In this document: positions 36,544 to 47,157 of the stretch, one piece after another | How positions within the stretch are numbered: the first letter of the stretch is position 1 | Layout of the letters: every line of letters begins with the position of its first letter | DNA from: AP-15 sp963799085 | GTDB lineage: Bacteria; Pseudomonadota; Alphaproteobacteria; ATCC43930; CGMCC-115725 | Assembly (NCBI GenBank): GCA_963799085.1 | Contig: CAWCWA010000015.1 | Coordinates: forward strand, 1-64,000 | DNA length: 64,000 nucleotides | Direction: 5' to 3' | Made by a program: the position numbers and the translations under genes | Notes under the pieces: generated by a model | Databases searched by the model: none | The model's input: only the letters and a program-made list of their open reading frames with translations | Told to the model about the DNA's origin: nothing

Positions 36544-37371
36544 ATGTGTCCTGACTGGCGTGACCCGCGGCTGCGCAGCCGGGCGGGCGCCGTCGGTGCA
36601 GCTTTCGCGGTCATCGTCGGAGCCGCGGGCGCGGAGGCGGCGGAGATCGCGCCGCATCGGGCGCTTTATGAGATGACGCTGGGTTCGGCGCGGAATGATT
36701 CCGGCGTCGTCGATGCGCGTGGCACGATGGCCTATGAGTGGGGCGAAACTTGCGACGGCTGGACGGTCGAACAGCGCTACCGGCTCAAGATGCGCTATGC
36801 CGAGGCGCGCGACGTCGACATCGCTTCCAGTCTGGTAACCTGGGAGTCGAAGGACGGGTCGCGTTACCGCTTCAACCAAAAGCAGACCCGCAATGGCGAG
36901 GTCGACCAAGAGGTTCGCGGCGAGGCGAAATTGGAAGGCCCGGGAAAGGGCGGCGTCGTGGAATTTTCCAAGCCCGACCAGCAGACCATGCAGCTCGAAC
37001 CCGGGGTCCTGTTTCCGAGCGCCCACACCATTTTGCTGATCGACAAGGCGAAGGCCGGCGAGACCCTGGTTTCGCGTCAGGTGTTCGACGGATCGGCCGA
37101 GGAAAACGCCGTGCAGGTTTCGGCCGTGATCGGACCTAAGGTTACTCCGAGCTCGGCCGACGCGAAGCCGAGCCCGCTGCTGCAGCGGCCCGGATGGCGC
37201 ATGAGACTGGCCTTTTTCCCCGCCGACCCTAATGCCGAGCGCCCGGATTACGAGCTTGGAATGCGTTTGCTCGACAACGGCATCTCGCGCGACATGGTGA
37301 TCGACTACGGTGAGTATTCGATCCGCGCCCGGCTCGATGACATAGAACCGATGCCCAAACCGAATTGCTAA
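36544..37371 (+). CDS. eipB: Envelope integrity protein EipB (DUF1849)
   Basis: 275-aa periplasmic protein of the alphaproteobacterial EipB/DUF1849 family, which supports cell-envelope stability. The ATG at 36544 follows GAGGAG by 6 nt. A signal peptide runs through VGAAFAVIVGAAGAEAAE. Hallmarks are IAPHRALYEMTL, a Cys in YEWGETCDGWTVEQRYRL paired with a C-terminal Cys (MPKPNC, the last residue), and KDGSRYRFNQKQTRNG. It forms a 38-bp spaced pair with aspS. Intact. Confidence 0.9.
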   Translation: MCPDWRDPRLRSRAGAVGAAFAVIVGAAGAEAAEIAPHRALYEMTLGSARNDSGVVDARGTMAYEWGETCDGWTVEQRYRLKMRYAEARDVDIASSLVTWESKDGSRYRFNQKQTRNGEVDQEVRGEAKLEGPGKGGVVEFSKPDQQTMQLEPGVLFPSAHTILLIDKAKAGETLVSRQVFDGSAEENAVQVSAVIGPKVTPSSADAKPSPLLQRPGWRMRLAFFPADPNAERPDYELGMRLLDNGISRDMVIDYGEYSIRARLDDIEPMPKPNC

Positions 37372-37593
37372 ACGGATCGGCCCCGCCGTAGAACGCAACC
37401 CGGCCGGACGCGCGGGTTCGACGTTACCGCGGTTTTCTCGTAAAGTGCGGGCGCCTCTTCGCGGAAGAGAACCTTCGGTATGAAAAACATCTACCCTGGT
37501 GCGCCCGGTCTTGTCGGCAAGCGGTGACGACACCGGCCAAATGAACCCGGTTTCCCGAGAACCCACGCCGCCCGACAGCGCGTCGGCCGGCCG

Positions 37594-39459
37594 ATGAGGT
37601 TCGCCAGCGGTACGCTGCGAAAACTGGGGCGCATCTTCATCCGGCCGACCGGCGCCGGCGAAAGGCGAGAGGATGCCATTCAGCAGCGCCCGGGCCTGAC
37701 CTGGCCTCTGCGGGGTCTGTTGACCTCGGTCCTTGCCGTGCCGGCGCTGCTGCTCGCTCTCGCCGCTTGGCAGAATTATCGGCTGCTGCGGGCGCAAGCC
37801 GAAGAACGTGTGACGACCGAGGCGAACGAGTTGCACGAACATGGGTCGACCGCACTGCAAACCTCCGCGCTTGTGCTCACCTGGATCCAAAGCCGGATCG
37901 TCGGGCTCGGCTGGGACCGGATCGAGCGAGACGAGGATCTGCACCGCCTTTTGTCGGACCTCGAAACCTTGCCGCAAATCGATGCCGTCTCACTCGTGGA
38001 CTCCTCCGGACGGATCCGGGCGAGCGGGCGCCCGCTTCCTGCGGCGGCCGCCGACGCCTCACAGCTCGATGCCTTTGTCGCGGCGAAAGCCGGGCAGCCC
38101 GGAACTTTTGTCGGGCGCGAACGGAACGATCCCTACACCCATGTCGCCGTGTTCGACCTCAGCCGGCGACACCCATCACCGAATGGAAGCTTCGAGGGAG
38201 CTGTCGTCGTCTCTGCGAACCTCAACTATTTCTTAAATTTCTTCAGCACGGTATCGCATGGCGAAGAATTTTCTGCGCTGCTGATGCGCGATGACGGCTC
38301 GGTGCTGGTACGGTATCCGCCGTTGGCTGGCGCGCTCACCTTCACTGCCGATCGGCCGATCATGCGCGCGATTGCCGCGGCACCCGAGCGAGGAATTTTC
38401 TGGGGCCGCGGCGCGGTCGATGGGATCGAGCGGGTTTTCGCCTACCGGCGGATCGGGGGCTACCCGCTCTACGTCGCTTTCGGCGTTCCGAGCCAGGGAG
38501 TGCTGGCGGCGTGGCGCGACAATCTGGTCGATTATCTGTGGTTTGCCGTCCCCGCGTCTTTTGCATTGTTCTGCATGACATTGTTTGCGTTGCGGCAACT
38601 CCAGCGGCACAAGGTCGCCAGCTGGCGTTGGCGAAGCACGGCGCGGCGTCTGCGGCGCGAGATGAACCGACGGGAAGCGGCCGAGGCAGAGCTGCGTCAG
38701 GCGCAGAAGATGGAGGCGCTTGGCCAACTGACCGGCGGCGTCGCCCACGACTTCAACAACCTGCTGACGGTGTTGCAGGGCTGTCTCGAACTGCTGAGCG
38801 GCGAGCAACGCGACGAGCGGCTGCAGTCACGGGTCGACATGGCGCTGCGCGCCGTCGGGCGGGGCGAGAGACTGACCCGCCAGTTGGTCGCCTTTGCCCG
38901 CCGCCAGCCGCTCACCATCGCCACTGTCGACATCAATGCCGAATTGCGTCGGATGGCCGACTTGCTCGCCCAGACAGCCGGTATCGAGGTGAAGGTGCAG
39001 ATGGAGCTGGCGCTCGAACTATGGCCGGTCGACGTCGACGCCACGCAGCTCGAACTGGCAATCATCAATCTGGTCATCAACGCCCGCGATGCGATGCCGA
39101 GCGGCGGCGTGCTGCGGGTCCGGACCTTCAATACGATCTTGTCCGGAGCGACCCCGGGGGAACCCTTGGAGGCGGAGGAATTTGCAGCCTTGGCGATCTC
39201 GGATACCGGGACCGGCATGCCGCCCGAGGTAGTGGCGCGCGCATTCGAGCCTTTCTTTACGACCAAGGAGCACGGCAAGGGAACCGGGCTCGGGCTCAGC
39301 ATGGTCTATGGTTTTGCCCACCAGTCGGGCGGGAACGCGACGATCCGCAGCCAGCCCGGACGCGGCACAACGGTCACCTTGCATCTCCCGCGCAGCCTTG
39401 GCATCCGCAAGCGCGGCACAGCCGCCGCGGCGGGCTTGCCGCAAGCCAGCCAGGCGTGA
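37594..39459 (+). CDS. Membrane sensor histidine kinase (dCACHE-like sensor)
   Basis: 621-aa kinase. The first membrane segment is LTSVLAVPALLLALAAWQNY. A roughly 270-aa periplasmic CACHE-like sensor follows (SLVDSSGRIRASGRP, VVVSANLNYFLNFF), then a second membrane segment (LWFAVPASFALFCMTLFAL). A short coiled coil leads to the HisKA box MEALGQLTGGVAHDFNNLLT with the phospho-His. The ATPase domain shows LVINARDAMPSGG, ISDTGTGMP, FEPFFTTKEHGKGTGLGLSM and GRGTTVTLHLP. There is no receiver domain and no response regulator nearby, so the partner is elsewhere. The ligand is unknown. Confidence 0.9.
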   Translation: MRFASGTLRKLGRIFIRPTGAGERREDAIQQRPGLTWPLRGLLTSVLAVPALLLALAAWQNYRLLRAQAEERVTTEANELHEHGSTALQTSALVLTWIQSRIVGLGWDRIERDEDLHRLLSDLETLPQIDAVSLVDSSGRIRASGRPLPAAAADASQLDAFVAAKAGQPGTFVGRERNDPYTHVAVFDLSRRHPSPNGSFEGAVVVSANLNYFLNFFSTVSHGEEFSALLMRDDGSVLVRYPPLAGALTFTADRPIMRAIAAAPERGIFWGRGAVDGIERVFAYRRIGGYPLYVAFGVPSQGVLAAWRDNLVDYLWFAVPASFALFCMTLFALRQLQRHKVASWRWRSTARRLRREMNRREAAEAELRQAQKMEALGQLTGGVAHDFNNLLTVLQGCLELLSGEQRDERLQSRVDMALRAVGRGERLTRQLVAFARRQPLTIATVDINAELRRMADLLAQTAGIEVKVQMELALELWPVDVDATQLELAIINLVINARDAMPSGGVLRVRTFNTILSGATPGEPLEAEEFAALAISDTGTGMPPEVVARAFEPFFTTKEHGKGTGLGLSMVYGFAHQSGGNATIRSQPGRGTTVTLHLPRSLGIRKRGTAAAAGLPQASQA

Positions 39460-39510
39460 AATTCTGCGGCCCGACGCCATCGCCAGGATCCATCGGGAGG
39501 AGTGAAGAAG

Positions 39511-40440
39511 ATGCGCATCGTCATTGTCGGTCAGCAGGCATTCGGCAAGGCCGTGCTCGACGCCTTCGTGGCACGCGGCGACGAGGTAGCCGGGGTGTTC
39601 GCCGCTCCGGACCGGCCGGGCGCAAGACCCGACCCGTTGGTGGTCGCCGCGCAAGAGCGCGGGCTGACGGTTTACCGTTTTCCAAAATATTCGACCGACG
39701 ACGCCAAATCCGCGCTCGCCGAACTGAAGGCCGATTTGGGCGTCATGGCATATGTCTTGATTTTCGCCCCGCCCGAGTTCTGCGCCATCCCAAAGCACGG
39801 GATGATCCAGTTCCACCCTTCCTTGCTACCGCTGCACCGCGGGCCGTCCTCGATCCCTTGGGCCATCATCCGGGGCCGCAGCGAGAGCGGCCTCTCGATC
39901 TTCCGCCCGACGCCGGGGCTGGACGAGGGCCCGGTCATTCTGCAAAAGCGGGTCGTGATCGGTCCGGACGACACCGCCGGCTCGCTCTACTTCGACAAGA
40001 TCTTCCCGTTGGGCGTCGAAGCTTTGGTCGAATCCGCGGACCTCGTCGTGCGCGGCCGGGCGACCGAAACTACGCAGGACGAAGGCCGGGCGACCTACGA
40101 GGGCTGGGTTCGCGAAGCGGAATCGCAGATCAATTGGGCAAGCCACGTCGACTTCGTCTACGACCTGATCCGCGGCTGCAATCCGGCGCCCGGCGCCTGG
40201 ACGATGTTCGGCGATAAGAAACTCTATCTGTTCGATGCGAAAAAGATCGTGGCGCCCACCTTCGGCGCAGTGCGTGGTCGCAAGATCGGCGAGGGGAAGG
40301 CCGCGGGCGATGGCACCATCCGCATCCTGGCGCAGGGCGGCTTTGTCGAGGTCTCCCGGGTTCGCATCGAGAACGGTCCCAAGATCCCCGCCAATGAGGC
40401 CGCGATCCCGGACGGGACCATCCTTGGACTTAGCAGTTGA
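39511..40440 (+). CDS. Formyltetrahydrofolate hydrolase/formyltransferase-family protein
   Basis: 309-aa protein resembling the N-terminal hydrolase domain of 10-formyl-THF dehydrogenase rather than true Fmt. Folate-binding and catalytic motifs are MIQFHPSLLPLHRGPSSIPW (His) and GPDDTAGSLYFDKIFPLGVE (Asp). The C-terminal domain has ATYEGWVREAESQINW and GAWTMFGDKKLYLF, typical of the ALDH1L-type hydrolase. No aldehyde dehydrogenase domain follows. ATG 39511 has GGGAGGA 9 nt upstream. It converges on glgA with an 11-bp overlap. Confidence 0.85.
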   Translation: MRIVIVGQQAFGKAVLDAFVARGDEVAGVFAAPDRPGARPDPLVVAAQERGLTVYRFPKYSTDDAKSALAELKADLGVMAYVLIFAPPEFCAIPKHGMIQFHPSLLPLHRGPSSIPWAIIRGRSESGLSIFRPTPGLDEGPVILQKRVVIGPDDTAGSLYFDKIFPLGVEALVESADLVVRGRATETTQDEGRATYEGWVREAESQINWASHVDFVYDLIRGCNPAPGAWTMFGDKKLYLFDAKKIVAPTFGAVRGRKIGEGKAAGDGTIRILAQGGFVEVSRVRIENGPKIPANEAAIPDGTILGLSS

Positions 40441-41890
40441 TTGCGACCAGTTCGTCGTAAAGCGCCAGGTAGTCGCAGGCGGCCGCCTCCCAGCTGAAGT
40501 CTCGAGTCATCGCGCGTTCGATCATACTGCGCCAGAGCAGGGACTCGTGCATCAACACCAGGGCTCGGTCGATTGCCCCGGCGAGGGCGGACGAGGTATC
40601 GTCGTCGAAGGCGAACCCTGTCGCGGTGCCGTCGGCGAGGGTGAGCGCATTGGCGTCGACGACCGTATCGGCAAGACCGCCGACGCGCCGCACCAGCGGC
40701 AGCGCGCCGTAGCGCAGCGCATAGAGCTGTGTCAGGCCACAGGGTTCGAAGCGGGAGGGAGCGAGCACGCTGTCGGCGGCGGCGAAGATCAGATGCGACA
40801 ATCCCTCGTCGTATCCTAGCTGCACTGCGATCCGGCCGCCATGAGCCAGGGCGGCGGCGGCAAAGCCTGCTTCGAGATCGGCGTCTCCGGCGCCGAGAAG
40901 CGCCAGTTGAGCGCCAGTTGCGACCAAACCGGGGAGGATCGACAACAGCAGATCGAGACCCTTTTGCGGCGTCAGACGGCTGACGACGCCGAACAGCGGC
41001 GCGGCTGCGTCGGGATCGAGCCCGAAGCGGCGCTGCAGCGCCGATTTTGCCGCGCGCTTACCGACCAAGGCATCGGCGACGCCATAGGGCAGCGGTAACG
41101 CCGGGTCATGGGCGGGGTTCCAGATCTCCGGGTCGACGCCGTTCAGGATGCCGCTCAGCGTCCCAGCCCGGGCGCGCAGCAGACCGTCGAACCCCCACCC
41201 GAAAGCCGGCGTCTGGATCTCCTGCGCGTAAGTCGGGCTGACGGCGACAAGCCGATCTGAATAGACGAGACCCGCCTTCAGAAGGGAAATCTGGCCATAG
41301 AACTCGAGCCCGTCGATCGCAAAAAAACTGGGCGGCAGAGCGAGTTCGCCGAATGCAGCGCCCGCAAACAACCCGCGATAGGCGATATTGTGGATTGTGA
41401 AGACTGTCGCGGTCCGGGCCGCGGTCGGATCGGCGGTCAAATAGGCCGGGGCGAGGCCGGCGTGCCAATCATGGCCGTGGACGATGTCGGGCCGCCAGGT
41501 TCGATCGGCGCCGCGGGCGATGGCCGCCGCAACCCACCCCAGCAACGCAAAGCGTCGATGATTGTCCGGCCACTCGACGCCGTCCGGCCCAATATAGGGT
41601 CCGCCCGGGCGGTCATAAAACGCCGGATGGTCGACGAGATAGGCAAAGCGCCCCGTTCCGGGCAACCGGGCGAGCGCCAGCCGCACCCGCTCTACGGCAA
41701 AAGGAGTGCGCAGCCGCGCGACATCGGCGACGTCGTGAAAGGCATCGAGAAAGCCGGTAAAACCCGGCAGCAGCAGCCGCGCATCGACGCCGAGCCTTAT
41801 CTGCGCCGGCGGCAGCGCCGCGACGACATCGCCGAGCCCGCCGGATTTGACCCACGGATAAAGCTCGGCCGCAACATGCAACACCCGCAT
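40430..41890 (-). CDS. glgA: Glycogen synthase (ADP-glucose type)
   Basis: 486-aa GT5 glycosyltransferase extending alpha-1,4-glucan from ADP-glucose. The N-terminal ELYPWVKSGGLGDVVAALP has the KxGGL sugar-nucleotide motif. DIVHGHDWHAGLAPAYL and TIHNIAYRGLFAG follow. The C-terminal domain shows LFGVVSRLTPQKGLDLLLS and PSRFEPCGLTQLYALRYG, with the catalytic Glu. The length is normal and the gene is intact. No other glycogen genes are in the window. Confidence 0.95.
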   Translation of the reverse strand: MRVLHVAAELYPWVKSGGLGDVVAALPPAQIRLGVDARLLLPGFTGFLDAFHDVADVARLRTPFAVERVRLALARLPGTGRFAYLVDHPAFYDRPGGPYIGPDGVEWPDNHRRFALLGWVAAAIARGADRTWRPDIVHGHDWHAGLAPAYLTADPTAARTATVFTIHNIAYRGLFAGAAFGELALPPSFFAIDGLEFYGQISLLKAGLVYSDRLVAVSPTYAQEIQTPAFGWGFDGLLRARAGTLSGILNGVDPEIWNPAHDPALPLPYGVADALVGKRAAKSALQRRFGLDPDAAAPLFGVVSRLTPQKGLDLLLSILPGLVATGAQLALLGAGDADLEAGFAAAALAHGGRIAVQLGYDEGLSHLIFAAADSVLAPSRFEPCGLTQLYALRYGALPLVRRVGGLADTVVDANALTLADGTATGFAFDDDTSSALAGAIDRALVLMHESLLWRSMIERAMTRDFSWEAAACDYLALYDELVAINC

Positions 41891-41909
41891 TGCGGATGAG
41901 ATAGAGTGG

Positions 41910-42929
41910 TCAGTTCTTGGTCTTGTCGACGAGGCGGTTCTCGGCGATCCAGGGCATCATGGCGCGGAGTTTCTCGCCGACCTTTTCGATGTCGTGTTCG
42001 GCGGCGCGACGGCGCAGGGCCTTGAAGCTCGGCTGGCCGGCGGCGTTTTCGAGCACCCATTCGCGGGCGAAACGGCCCGACTGGATGTCAGCCAGAATCT
42101 CCTTCATCCGGGCGCGCACATGTTCGTCGATGACCCGCGGGCCACGCGAATAGTCGCCGTATTCGGCGGTGTTCGAGACCGAATAGCGCATGTTGGCGAT
42201 GCCGCCCTCGTAGATCAGATCGACGATCAATTTGACCTCATGGCAGCATTCGAAATAGGCCATCTCGGGCGCATAGCCGGCCTCGACCAGGGTCTCATAG
42301 CCGGCGAGGATCAGTGAAGTCAGTCCGCCGCAGAGTACGCTCTGCTCGCCGAAGAGATCGGTCTCGCATTCTTCGCGGAACGTCGTCTCGATGACGCCGG
42401 CGCGGCCGCCGCCGATTGCCGAGGCGTAGGATAGCGCGATCTCCACCGCATTGCCGGACGGGTTCTGATCGACCGCGAGCAGGCAGGGCACGCCGGCACC
42501 GCGCAGATATTCGGAGCGCACCGTATGACCCGGCCCCTTGGGTGCGATCATGAAGACGTCCATGTCCAGGCGCGGCTCGATCAGGCGGAAATGGATGCTG
42601 AGCCCGTGCGCCACCGCGAGTGCGGTGCCCTGGCGCATATTGGGCTTGAGATCAGCGTTGTAGAGCTGCGCCTGCAATTCGTCGGGCGCGAGGATCATGA
42701 CGATGTCGGCCCATCTCGCCGCCTCGGCGGGGGTCAGCACCTTGAAGCCGGCCGTTTCCGCCTTTTGCGCCGACACCGAGCCTGGCCGCAACGCGACGAC
42801 GACCTCCTTGACGCCGCTGTCGTGCAGATTGTTGGCGTGAGCATGGCCCTGACTGCCATAGCCGATGATCGCAACCTTTTTCGACTTGACCAGGTTCACG
42901 TCCGCGTCGCGATCGTAATAGACCCGCAT
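41910..42929 (-). CDS. ilvC: Ketol-acid reductoisomerase
   Basis: 339-aa class I KARI of valine/isoleucine synthesis. The NADPH-binding loop is VAIIGYGSQGHAHANNLHDSG. The catalytic core has IAPKGPGHTVRSEYLRGAGV, ETDLFGEQSVLCGG (Mg-binding Asp/Glu) and EMAYFECCHEVKLIVDLIYE. Length is standard. It is the last gene of the ilvI-ilvH-ilvC set on the minus strand, 16 bp after ilvH. Intact. Confidence 0.97.
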   Translation of the reverse strand: MRVYYDRDADVNLVKSKKVAIIGYGSQGHAHANNLHDSGVKEVVVALRPGSVSAQKAETAGFKVLTPAEAARWADIVMILAPDELQAQLYNADLKPNMRQGTALAVAHGLSIHFRLIEPRLDMDVFMIAPKGPGHTVRSEYLRGAGVPCLLAVDQNPSGNAVEIALSYASAIGGGRAGVIETTFREECETDLFGEQSVLCGGLTSLILAGYETLVEAGYAPEMAYFECCHEVKLIVDLIYEGGIANMRYSVSNTAEYGDYSRGPRVIDEHVRARMKEILADIQSGRFAREWVLENAAGQPSFKALRRRAAEHDIEKVGEKLRAMMPWIAENRLVDKTKN

Positions 42930-42945
42930 GACCCTCTCCTCGAAA

Positions 42946-43450
42946 TCAGAAACTTGCCTTGCCGCGCGACATCGCGACAGCGCCCGTGCGCGACACCTCG
43001 ACGAGGCCGAGCGGCTCCATCAGATTGACGAAGGCGTTCAGCTTCTCCGCCGAGCCGGTCATCTCGAAGACGAAGCTGTCGATCGTCGAGTTCGACGACC
43101 CTGGCGCGGAAAATGTCCGCAAGCCGCAGCGATTCGATGCGTTGGTCACCCTTGCCCGCGACCTTGACCAGCATCATCTCGCGCTCGACGAACGGACCCT
43201 CGTCGGTCAAATCGTGCACCTTGCGCACCGGCACCAGCCGCGACAATTGCGCCTTGATCTGTTCGATGATCATGCGCGTTCCCGAGGTCACAACGGTGAT
43301 CCGCGACAGGCTATTGGCGCGGTCGACCTCGGCCACGGTCAGGCTCTCGATATTGTAGCCGCGCCCGGAGAAAAGACCGATGACGCGCGCCAGCACGCCC
43401 GGCTCGTTGTCGACCAGGACGGCGATCGTGTGCCGTTCGATGTCGGCCAC
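42946..43450 (-). CDS. ilvH: Acetolactate synthase small (regulatory) subunit (frameshifted)
   Basis: About 168-aa subunit giving valine feedback control. The ACT domain starts HTIAVLVDNEPGVLARVIGL with GRGYNIESLTVAEVD. The C-terminal domain includes EREMMLVKVAGKGDQRIE. Near 43093 a one-base shift is required to continue as TIDSFVFEMTGSAEKLNAFV and end SRTGAVAMSRGKASF at 42946. Uncorrected, the frame runs past into ilvC. The gene lies 10 bp after ilvI and 16 bp before ilvC, the normal biosynthetic order. Confidence 0.93.
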
Positions 43451-43460
43451 CGGAGGCGTC

Positions 43461-45224
<1,764 letters not shown>

Positions 45225-45288
45225 GACCATCTCCTCGGGTGCGAACAGAAGCCCGCCTGGGGCTCCCGGGGCCGCGCACCCTAGTCAG

Positions 45289-46262
45289 CTAGGCTGGCAG
45301 GGTCAACAAAAACTCGTCAATAAACTGGCGTGAGCGCCGCAGCAAACTTTCCGAAAATTGCGCGCCTAACTGCAGATCGGGGCGGCATTGATGCCGGAAC
45401 CACGTCGTCTGACGCTTGGCGTAGCGCCGGGTTGCGCGCTGCGCGGCGGCGATGGCGGCATCGAGCGTGATCTCGCCGCGCAGATGGCACAACAATTCGG
45501 GCAGGCCCACAGCCTTCATCGCCGGAAGGTCGGGGTCGAGGTTGCGAGCGGCGAGCGCCGCCGCCTCGTCGAGCCCGCCCGCCGACAGCATCGCGCCAAA
45601 GCGGCGGTCGCAAGCCGCATAAAGGAGATCGCGCGGCGGCAGCATCAGGATCGTCGCGAAGCGGAAGGGAGGCGTCGGCGGCGGCCTAGCCTGCCACGCC
45701 GTGATCGGGACGCTGGTGGCGCGCACCACCTCGTAAGCGCGCGTCAGCCGCTGCGTGTCCCCCGGCGGAAGACGTCGTGCAGCGAATGGGTCAAGTGCTG
45801 CAAGGCGTTCGCGGAAGGCGATCCCGCCGAGCGCGCGATGCAGCGATGCGGCCTCCTCCCGGATTTCGGCTGGGATCTCCGGGACCGGCGCAAGGCCCTG
45901 CTGCAGCGACCGCAGATAAAATCCGGTGCCGCCGACGACGATCGGTAGACGGCCCTGCGCGCTCGCTGCCGCGATGGCGTCTAATGCCAGCATGCGCCAT
46001 TGCGCAACCGAACCACGCGCGGCGGCGTCGAGAATGCCGTAGAGTCGATGCGAAGCGCGCGCCAGGGCAGCCGCATCGGGACGCGCGGTAAGGATGCGCA
46101 GGTCGTGGTACAACTGGATGGCGTCAGCATTGATGATGACACCGTCGAATGCCGCGGCCAATTCGAGCGCGAGGGCCGACTTGCCGCTCGCCGTCGGGCC
46201 GGCGATGACAACGACCGGCGGCTCCTTGCCAGCATCCCCAACGATGGCGTAGGACGGGTCAT
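45289..46262 (-). CDS. miaA: tRNA dimethylallyltransferase MiaA (start region frameshifted)
   Basis: About 315-aa enzyme adding an isopentenyl group to A37 of UNN-reading tRNAs. The P-loop is VVVIAGPTASGKSALALELA, then INADAIQLYHDLRILTARP (catalytic Asp region), GRLPIVVGGTGFYLRSL and RYAKRQTTWFRHQ near the C-terminus. The homologous frame has no ATG, GTG or TTG close before the P-loop. A good ATG at 46262 (MTRPTP) is one base out of frame, so an indel near 46250 is likely. That ATG overlaps the divergent serB start. Confidence 0.9.
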
Positions 46263-47139
46263 GGAACTGGTCCTGACCCTGATCGCCGGGGCTGCCGACG
46301 CGGGACTGCCCGCACTCGCAGCTGACATCGCCCGTAGAGTGGGCAGTGCTGTTCCGGAATGGCTCGCCGAGGATCAAGCTTGCGATCTCGCCGTCGAGGC
46401 CCCCGACCCTGGCCTCGTCGAACGCACGGCGCGCGATCTGATCGGCGCAAGAGCTATCGATGTGCTTATCCAGCCGGCGGCGGGGCGCCGAAAACGCTTG
46501 CTGATCGCCGATTTCGAGGCGACGGTCATCGTCAACGAAATGCTCGACGAATTGGCCGAACTGCATGGGATCGGACCCGAAATCGGCGACATCACCCGCC
46601 GCGCGATGAATGGCGAGATCGATTTCGAGGCAGCGCTCGAGGCCCGCATCGGCCTGCTTGCGGGAATGACGGAGGCCCAACTCGAGGCGGCGGCGGAAAG
46701 CATACGCCTCACCCCCGGCGCGCGCGAACTGGTCGCAACGATGCGCCGCGACGGCGCCGTCACCGCACTGGTGTCGGGGGGGTTCACGCTCTTTGCCGAA
46801 CGGGTCGCGGTAGAACTCGGGTTTCGCCGCATCGTCGCCAACCGGATGGACATCGTCGATGGCCGCGTCGTCGGAACAGTCCGGCGGCCGATTGTCACCG
46901 GCGAGACCAAACTGCAGGTGCTGCGCGGCATCGCGGCGGAGTTCGGGCTGGGCGAGGACGAAACGATGGCGGTCGGCGACGGCGCCAACGATCTGGCGAT
47001 GCTGGCCGCGGCCGGGATCGGCGTCGCCTTTCACGCCAAGCCGATCGTCGCCGGCACGGCGCGATGGCGTTTGGACCACGCCGATCTGACCGGCCTCCTC
47101 TATGCCCAAGGCTATCGTGAGGATGAAATCGTGCGCTGA
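46261..47139 (+). CDS. serB: Phosphoserine phosphatase SerB (altered motif I)
   Basis: 292-aa HAD-family phosphatase of serine synthesis. An N-terminal ACT-like region (about residues 1-75) precedes the HAD core. HAD motif II is TALVSGGFTLFAERVAVEL, motif III uses the Lys in IVTGETKLQVLRGIA, and motif IV is AVGDGANDLAMLAAAGIG. Motif I reads LLIADFEATVIVNEMLDEL, so the second Asp of DxDxT, the general acid/base, is Glu here. Otherwise length and order are normal. The start codon overlaps the divergent miaA start. Confidence 0.9.
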   Translation: MELVLTLIAGAADAGLPALAADIARRVGSAVPEWLAEDQACDLAVEAPDPGLVERTARDLIGARAIDVLIQPAAGRRKRLLIADFEATVIVNEMLDELAELHGIGPEIGDITRRAMNGEIDFEAALEARIGLLAGMTEAQLEAAAESIRLTPGARELVATMRRDGAVTALVSGGFTLFAERVAVELGFRRIVANRMDIVDGRVVGTVRRPIVTGETKLQVLRGIAAEFGLGEDETMAVGDGANDLAMLAAAGIGVAFHAKPIVAGTARWRLDHADLTGLLYAQGYREDEIVR

Positions 47140-47157
47140 CCGTCCTCGACCCGATCC

